DNA of 57,263 nt from Sphaerisporangium corydalis. Lineage in GTDB: Bacteria; Actinomycetota; Actinomycetes; Streptosporangiales; Streptosporangiaceae. The notes under the pieces are model-generated. The model ran no database searches and was not told where the DNA came from. It saw only the letters and a list, made by a program, of their open reading frames with translations. Shown one piece after another: positions 51,281 through 57,263 of this stretch; the stretch's first letter is position 1; each line of letters starts with the position of its first letter. The stretch lies in contig NZ_JANZYP010000068.1 in the NCBI RefSeq assembly GCF_025506355.1, positions 1 to 57,263 of the forward strand, in the 5' to 3' direction. The translations under genes were made by a program, and so were the position numbers.

Positions 51281-51619
51281 ATGAGTTCCCGAGCGATGAC
51301 GGAGCCCGCGTTCCTCGTGCTCACGGCACTGGTCGACCGGCCCCGGCACGGGTACGGCATCGTCCAGGAGGTCGAGAAGCTGTCGGAGGGCCGGATGCGG
51401 CTGAAGGTCGGCACCCTGTACGGCGTGCTCGACCGGCTGGCCGCCGACGAACTGGTCTCCCTCGACCGCGAAGAGGTGCTGCAAGGGCGGCTGCGCCGCT
51501 ACTACCGGCTCACCGAGCACGGCGTGCGCGCCCTGGACGCAGAAGCGGCCCGGCTGGCCGAGAACGTCAGAAGCGCGCGCGACCGGCTGCGCGACCGGCA
51601 CGCGGAGGGCACGGCATGA
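51281..51619 (+). CDS. PadR-family transcriptional regulator
   Basis: A 112-residue winged-helix repressor of the short PadR type: FLVLTALVDRPRHGYGIVQEVEKLSEGRMRLKVGTLYGVLDRLAADELV, then GRLRRYYRLTEHGVRAL. The HGYGI and GTLYG phrases are diagnostic. ATG 51281 follows an AT-rich palindromic promoter closely. The next gene starts within its stop codon (ATGA), so the pair is an operon, the common layout in which PadR controls a membrane protein. Confidence 0.94.
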   Translation: MSSRAMTEPAFLVLTALVDRPRHGYGIVQEVEKLSEGRMRLKVGTLYGVLDRLAADELVSLDREEVLQGRLRRYYRLTEHGVRALDAEAARLAENVRSARDRLRDRHAEGTA

Positions 51620-52668
51620 GTCTCCTGGAGGACCGTTACCGCCACGTGCTCCGGCTGTTGCCCGCCTCCTACCGCGCCGGGCGGGAGGAGGAGATGGTCA
51701 GCGCCTTCCTCGAAGGATCGGCGGACCTGTCGGACGAGGACGCTCCCCGCCCGCGCTGGTCGGAGATCGCCAGCGTGGCCGCCCTGTCGGTGCGGGTGCG
51801 CCTGGGCGGCACGGGGGCGGCCCCGAGGTTCCTCGCCTGGGGCGACGCGGTCCGCCTGGTGGCCGTGCTCGGGCTGGGCTTCTCCGCGACCCTGGGCTGC
51901 GTCTGGTTCGGCGCCTTCCTGGACCGGTACGGCCTGTTCGGCCCGCCGTCCGCCGGGCAGGCCGACCTCGGGCCCGGCGGGTCGGCGGGCCGGCTCTGGG
52001 ACATCGCCCAGGGGTTCGCGAACCTGCTGTGGCTCGCCGCCTTCGCCGCGCTCGTCCGTGGCCGGCTCCGCGCGGCGAAGGCCCTGGTCCCGCTCGCTCT
52101 CGCCGCGACCTGCGCCGGCGTCCTTGGGCAGGTCGCCACCGACCGGGACGCGGCCCTGTCCGGCCTGGTCCTCCAGGGCGTCCTGCTCGCGGTCCCCGTG
52201 CTGGCGCTGGCGGCCGGGTTCCACCGCGACGCGCCGCGCACACGCCACCCCGCCTGGGTGGCCGCGCTCCCCGCCGCCACGGGCGTCCTGCTCTACGGGC
52301 TGCTGACCCTGCTCGGCGTCTGGTCGGCGGGGCCGGTCGCCGACCCCCGGGCCTGGTCGTGGGTCTGGCCGTGGCTGGACGAGCCGGGGCTGGCCTGCCT
52401 CGCGCTCCTCGCCGCGGGCGTGGCCTGCCTCCGCCGGCGGGAGCGGACCTTCGCCCTGCCGATGGCACTGGCGATCCTGACCGTGCCCGTGGCGCTCGCC
52501 CGGATCCTCCGGCTGGACCCGCGCGGCGCCGACCCGGCCACCCAGACCGTCGCGGCCGTGAACGCCGGCCAGATCATCGCGCTCGTGCTCTGCGGTGTCA
52601 CCCTGGCCGTGCTGGCCGTGCGGGCGATGCCCGCGCGGGCACCCCTGGCCGAGGAGGGACCGCGCTGA
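51616..52668 (+). CDS. Multi-TM membrane protein co-transcribed with PadR
   Basis: A 350-residue protein. The N-terminal ~60 residues are a helical cytosolic part (RYRHVLRLLPASYRAGREEEMVSAFLE), then about eight TM segments (VRLVAVLGLGFSATLGCVWF, NLLWLAAFAALV, ALVPLALAATCAGVLGQV, LVLQGVLLAVPVLALAAGF and others). ATG 51616 overlaps the PadR stop and has GGAGGG upstream. Such proteins follow PadR genes in many actinomycetes, without known function; the helical lead-in recalls HAAS-type regulators. Confidence 0.85.
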   Translation: MSLLEDRYRHVLRLLPASYRAGREEEMVSAFLEGSADLSDEDAPRPRWSEIASVAALSVRVRLGGTGAAPRFLAWGDAVRLVAVLGLGFSATLGCVWFGAFLDRYGLFGPPSAGQADLGPGGSAGRLWDIAQGFANLLWLAAFAALVRGRLRAAKALVPLALAATCAGVLGQVATDRDAALSGLVLQGVLLAVPVLALAAGFHRDAPRTRHPAWVAALPAATGVLLYGLLTLLGVWSAGPVADPRAWSWVWPWLDEPGLACLALLAAGVACLRRRERTFALPMALAILTVPVALARILRLDPRGADPATQTVAAVNAGQIIALVLCGVTLAVLAVRAMPARAPLAEEGPR

Positions 52669-52675
52669 CCCGGCC

Positions 52676-52681
52676 TAGGAT
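52676..52681 (+). promoter_or_regulatory. Candidate -10 box, leaderless tetR
   Basis: TAGGAT ends seven bases before ATG 52689; no Shine-Dalgarno is present. Confidence 0.45.
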
Positions 52682-52688
52682 CGAGGCC

Positions 52689-53351
52689 ATGAGAGAACCG
52701 GTCGGCCTGCGCGAGCGCAAGAAGCGGGAGACGCGGCTGCGCATCGCCGACGTGGCCATGGGCCTGTTCATGATCCGCGGTTTCGAGAGCGTGACCGTCG
52801 CCGAGGTCGCCAGGGCGGCGGACGTCTCGGTCAACACGGTCTTCAACTACTTCAAGACCAAGGAAGATCTGTTCCTCGACCGGATGGACGTCGTGGAGGA
52901 CCTGCCGAGCCAGGTCGTCCGGGAACGGCGGCCGGGCGAGTCGGTCGTCGCCGCCCTGCGGCGCGACTTCCTCGACGCCCTCGACGAGCGGCACTGGCGC
53001 ATCGGGCTCAACGAGGGCGTGGACGTCTTCACCCGCCTGATCAACGAGAGCCCGTCGCTGGTCGCCAGGGTGCGCGAGATGGCCGAGCGCCGGGAGGAGC
53101 TCCTGGCGCGGACCCTTGCGGAGGACGCGGACGCCGACCCGGACGACATGACCCCCTGGCTGGTCGCCGCCCAGATCTGCGCGGTCACCCGCCGGCTGAC
53201 GGACCACGCGGTGCGCCGCAAGATGGCGGGCGAGCCCCTGGACCGGATCGCCGCCGACCTGCGCGTCCAGGCCGAGCTCGCGTTCGGCATGCTGGAGGGG
53301 GGCATCGGCGGCTACGGCACCCGCCGGCCACCCCCCTCCGCCTCCCGCTGA
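52689..53351 (+). CDS. TetR-family regulator (paralogue of the gene at 55131)
   Basis: A 220-residue regulator. The N-terminus GLRERKKRETRLRIADVAMG and the HTH GFESVTVAEVARAADVSVNTVFNYFKTKEDLF are near-identical in pattern to the TetR at 55131 (shared RERKKR, VFNYF and KEDLFLDR). The ligand domain differs. ATG 52689 is set by the TAGGAT box. It is convergent with the FAD monooxygenase (25-base gap). The pair probably arose by duplication. Confidence 0.93.
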   Translation: MREPVGLRERKKRETRLRIADVAMGLFMIRGFESVTVAEVARAADVSVNTVFNYFKTKEDLFLDRMDVVEDLPSQVVRERRPGESVVAALRRDFLDALDERHWRIGLNEGVDVFTRLINESPSLVARVREMAERREELLARTLAEDADADPDDMTPWLVAAQICAVTRRLTDHAVRRKMAGEPLDRIAADLRVQAELAFGMLEGGIGGYGTRRPPPSASR

Positions 53352-53376
53352 GCCTCGCTCAGCGCGGCCGGATCCC

Positions 53377-55053
53377 CTACGCGGGGCTGCCGAGCCAGGT
53401 GAGCAGGGCCTTCTCCAGCGACCCGAGATCGACCTCACCGGCCGCGCCCGGAACGCCCGTGCCGCCCGTACCGTCCTGGGCCTCGCCGCCGTCCAGGATG
53501 TCGCCGTCGCCCAGGGTCCCGCCGGCGGCCCAGGCGATGAATCCGTCGGGCCTGACGAACAGGCCCGACAGCTCCGGCCGGTCCGGGCAGCCGAGCGTGA
53601 GCGTCTTGAGGCGGTCCTCGTACCCGGCGGCCACCTCGCGTGCCGCGCCGGCCGGGTCGAGCAGGACGGCCAGGCCGTCCTGGAGGTGCTCGGCCAGCTT
53701 GGACCCGTCGGCGAGCTCCAGGTCCGGCACGCTGGCGCCGGTCAGCGGGTGCCCGCCGCCGAGCTCGTAACGCTGCCAGACGCCGGAGATCCTCTTGGCG
53801 AAGTACGTGGTGCCGGTGACGGTCTCGATCAGATCGTTGACCACGCTCCGGAGCGCACGCGCGCGCGGGTCCGGGCGCATCAGCGCGATCTGGGCACGGG
53901 TCCAGTCGAGCACCCAGGCGCCGATCGGGTGCCGCTCGGTGGTGTAGGTGTCCAGCAGCCCCTCGGGCGCCCAGCCGCGCACGGTGGCGGCGAGCTTCCA
54001 GCCGAGGTTCACGGCGTCCCCGATGCCGAGGTTCAGGCCCTGCCCGCCGAAGGGCGAGTGGACGTGCGCGGCGTCCCCGGCCAGCAGCACGCGGCCGATC
54101 CGGTAGGTGGCAGCTTGGCGGGCGTTGTCGGTGAACCGGGTGGCGCTCCTGATCCCGGTGACGGTCACGTCGACGCCCGTGACGTACCGGATGGACTCCT
54201 GCAGCTCGTCGTTGGAGACGGGGGTGTCGCGGTCGGCGCGCGGGCCGGTGAACCGCACGGTGAGGATCCGGCCGGGCACCGGGCCGTGCGCGTACACGCC
54301 GGTGGGGGTGGCCCGCCACCCCGGGAGCAGGTCCTGCGAGCCCTCCATCTCGGCGATGGCCTGGTAGGCGGTGATCTCCGGCTCGGTGCCGGGGAACTCG
54401 AAGCCGGTCAGCTTCCTGACCACGCTCCGGCCCCCGTCGCAGCCGGCCAGCCACCGGCCGCGGACCATCCCCTCACTGGTGGTGACGGTGACCCCGTCGG
54501 CGTCGGCGTCGAGGCCGGTGACCTCGACCCCCCGGCGCACCTCGACACCAAGCTTCCCGGCGCGCTCGGCGAGCATGGTCTCGACCTGCTGCTGGCTGAC
54601 CAGGCCGATCGCGTCGGCCGGGCCGTGGCCGGTGAGGTCGGGGTCGGCCGCGTCCAGCCGATCGCCGCTCAGCATGATCCCGGCGAAGTGCCCGGCGAAC
54701 CTCGGCGGCGTCTTCGGCGCCTTGGGCGGCCCCGCCGGAGCCCCCTGGGACCCCTCCCGCCCCGAGGGACCCTCCGCCGCCCCGGGCGCCGAGGCGGCGC
54801 CCTGGCGCTGGCGCATGAAGGCGGCGAACTGCTCCAGGTTGAGCTTCTGGGCCTCCTCCAGCGCGGGCAGCAGACCGCGCCGGTACAGCGCCTCCACGCT
54901 GGGCGTGGTCAGCGCCCCGGCCTTGATGGTGGGGTCGATCTCGGTCAGGCGTTCCAGCACCACGACCGAGACCCCGTGGATCGCCAGCTCACAGGCCAGC
55001 ATCAGGCCCACGGGGCCGCCCCCGGCCACCACCACGTCAGCGTCGTACGACAT
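53377..55053 (-). CDS. Class A FAD monooxygenase, aromatic hydroxylase type
   Basis: A 558-residue flavoprotein. GGGPVGLMLACELAIHG (11-27) is the FAD-binding motif, CDGGRSVVRKLTGFEFPGTE the DG motif, and VLLAGDAAHVHSPFGGQGLNLG the GD motif; the C-terminal thioredoxin-like domain follows, as in PgaE/RdmE-type hydroxylases. A Pro/Gly/Ala-rich insert (about 83-120) interrupts the substrate domain. GGAGGAC precedes ATG 55053. Such enzymes hydroxylate aromatic polyketides or drugs, including rifampicin-like inactivation. The divergent TetR at 55131 is the likely repressor. Confidence 0.92.
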   Translation of the reverse strand: MSYDADVVVAGGGPVGLMLACELAIHGVSVVVLERLTEIDPTIKAGALTTPSVEALYRRGLLPALEEAQKLNLEQFAAFMRQRQGAASAPGAAEGPSGREGSQGAPAGPPKAPKTPPRFAGHFAGIMLSGDRLDAADPDLTGHGPADAIGLVSQQQVETMLAERAGKLGVEVRRGVEVTGLDADADGVTVTTSEGMVRGRWLAGCDGGRSVVRKLTGFEFPGTEPEITAYQAIAEMEGSQDLLPGWRATPTGVYAHGPVPGRILTVRFTGPRADRDTPVSNDELQESIRYVTGVDVTVTGIRSATRFTDNARQAATYRIGRVLLAGDAAHVHSPFGGQGLNLGIGDAVNLGWKLAATVRGWAPEGLLDTYTTERHPIGAWVLDWTRAQIALMRPDPRARALRSVVNDLIETVTGTTYFAKRISGVWQRYELGGGHPLTGASVPDLELADGSKLAEHLQDGLAVLLDPAGAAREVAAGYEDRLKTLTLGCPDRPELSGLFVRPDGFIAWAAGGTLGDGDILDGGEAQDGTGGTGVPGAAGEVDLGSLEKALLTWLGSPA

Positions 55054-55084
55054 GTCGTCCTCCCGTTGAAATCTACCCTCGATA

Positions 55085-55124
55085 AAAAGTTACTCTAACA
55101 GTACTTTTCTACCAACTGTATAGT
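55085..55124. promoter_or_regulatory. Divergent promoter/operator between monooxygenase and tetR
   Basis: AAAAGT (55085-55090) and ACTTTT (55103-55108) form an inverted repeat; ACAGT (55098-55102) and ACTGT (55115-55119) form another. TATAGT (55119-55124) ends six bases before GTG 55131, giving a leaderless tetR. This A+T-rich island stands out from its surroundings. Confidence 0.5.
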
Positions 55125-55130
55125 GCTCTC

Positions 55131-55760
55131 GTGAGCACCGAACTCGGGTTGCGCGAACGGAAGAAGCGGCAGACCCGGCAGCTGATCTCCGACGTGGCCT
55201 CGGGGCTGTTCATGCTGCGCGGGTTCGACAACGTCACGGTGGCCGACGTGGCCGAGGCGGCGAACGTGTCGACCAAGACGGTGTTCAACTACTTTCCGCG
55301 CAAGGAGGACCTGTTCCTCGACCGGATCCCCGAGGCCGTCGAGCTGGTCACCCAGGCCGTACGCGGGCGGCGCGAGGGCGAGGAGCCGCTGGCGGCGCTG
55401 CGCCGGCTCTTCCTGGACCTGCTGCGGGACGGTCACCCGCTGGGCGGGATCGGCGACGGCTACGAGATCTTCTGGCAGGTCATCCTGGACTCGCCGGCGC
55501 TCCAGGCGCGGGCCAGGGAATGGGTGCAGGAGATGGAGGACCGGCTGGCCGAGCTGCTGGCGGAGGCGAAGGGGACCGGCCCCGGGGACCCGGGGGCCCG
55601 GATGGCGGCGGCCATGATCGTGACGGTCTACCGCACGGCCTACGTCATCACCGCACGCAGGATCCTGGCCGGCGAGAGCGGCGCCGGCCTCGTCCAGGAC
55701 CACATGGCCCTGCTGGACCGCTCCTTCGCCGCCCTGGAACTCGCCCTGACGGCCCTGTGA
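55131..55760 (+). CDS. TetR-family regulator, divergent from the FAD monooxygenase
   Basis: A 209-residue regulator with N-terminus LGLRERKKRQTRQLISDVASG and HTH GFDNVTVADVAEAANVSTKTVFNYFPRKEDLF. It is divergent from the monooxygenase by 77 bases, which implies repression of it. GTG 55131 follows TATAGT by six bases. It is the second copy of a TetR type also found at 52689. A long hairpin follows the stop. Confidence 0.94.
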   Translation: MSTELGLRERKKRQTRQLISDVASGLFMLRGFDNVTVADVAEAANVSTKTVFNYFPRKEDLFLDRIPEAVELVTQAVRGRREGEEPLAALRRLFLDLLRDGHPLGGIGDGYEIFWQVILDSPALQARAREWVQEMEDRLAELLAEAKGTGPGDPGARMAAAMIVTVYRTAYVITARRILAGESGAGLVQDHMALLDRSFAALELALTAL

Positions 55761-55776
55761 GCCCTACGGGAACGCC

Positions 55777-55813
55777 AAAGGGCCACCCCCGGTGGATCCG
55801 GGGATGACCCTTT
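55777..55813. terminator. Terminator between tetR and groEL
   Basis: AAAGGG (55777-55782) to CCCTTT (55808-55813), with inner arms CCCCGG (55787-55792) / CCGGGG (55798-55803) and a 5-base loop; the stem has two mismatches. The A/T ends give run-off tails in both directions. Confidence 0.75.
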
Positions 55814-55835
55814 CGGTGACTCGCGAGCCGGAGGC

Positions 55836-57263
<1,428 letters not shown>

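Noticed and set aside
49790..51601. A long minus-strand frame that joins the secreted protein region with upstream sequence and the PadR region.
   Set aside because: The signal peptide at 51000 and its ribosome site define the true gene; the extension is antisense to PadR.
53377..55053. An aromatic polyketide biosynthetic cluster around the FAD monooxygenase.
   Set aside because: No ketosynthase, acyl carrier protein, cyclase or glycosyltransferase gene is present; the neighbours are regulators and groEL.

Overview
The window is very G+C-rich DNA from an actinomycete. It is probably a chromosomal stretch from the Streptosporangiales or a relative (Nonomuraea/Streptosporangium type). The reasons are the codon third positions, frequent GTG starts, actinobacteria-only families (DUF3027, DUF2530, DUF397 with DUF5753-type XRE, TIGR03086), many regulators, and many genes that start 6-7 bases after a TANNNT -10 box (leaderless transcripts). 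The lineage is an inference; there is no rRNA to confirm it. I see no tRNA, rRNA, CRISPR array, transposase, integrase or phage gene.

Layout. 1-4.3 kb: the end of an HlyD/MacA-type efflux adaptor, its MacB/LolD-type ATPase, and a convergent OmpR-type two-component system. 4.3-9.4 kb: L-2-hydroxyglutarate oxidase-like and SDR genes, two unknowns, and an aldo/keto reductase behind a perfect palindrome. 9.4-16 kb: RNA 2',3'-cyclic phosphodiesterase, an MFS exporter with its MarR, a second MFS exporter, an ABC exporter and a cyclase-like protein. 16-22.3 kb: GNAT, a single-domain MetE-like enzyme, amidase, a DesK/NarL-type two-component system and a CPBP membrane protease. 22.2-27.7 kb: an FHA domain fused to an FAD monooxygenase, a truncated antitoxin-like ORF, AraC, a TIGR03086 protein, and a quinone oxidoreductase divergent from a TetR gene.

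27.8-45.2 kb looks like conserved core: purine permease (NCS2), DUF2530, a 1041-residue sacsin/Hsp90-like ATPase, DUF3027, an MFS protein with a leader ORF, a cold-shock protein, TetR, a membrane protein with a HAAS-like helical domain, an XPB-N/WYL-type protein, an acyl-CoA ligase, a DUF4190-type protein and an XPB helicase. 45.4-57.3 kb: a small membrane protein, a HelD-like helicase, an XRE/DUF397 pair, a secreted protein of unknown function, a PadR plus membrane protein operon, two paralogous TetR genes flanking an aromatic FAD monooxygenase, and the C-terminal ~90% of GroEL.

Most genes are short transcription units, and many carry their own regulator. The most unusual items are the FHA-monooxygenase fusion, the XPB helicase with a separate XPB-N/WYL protein close upstream, the Shine-Dalgarno-led leader ORF coupled to an MFS gene, and several clean palindromes (8281-8296, 27032-27055, 29560-29576, 51128-51142). 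I did not find a system I can firmly call new; the fusion protein is the best candidate.
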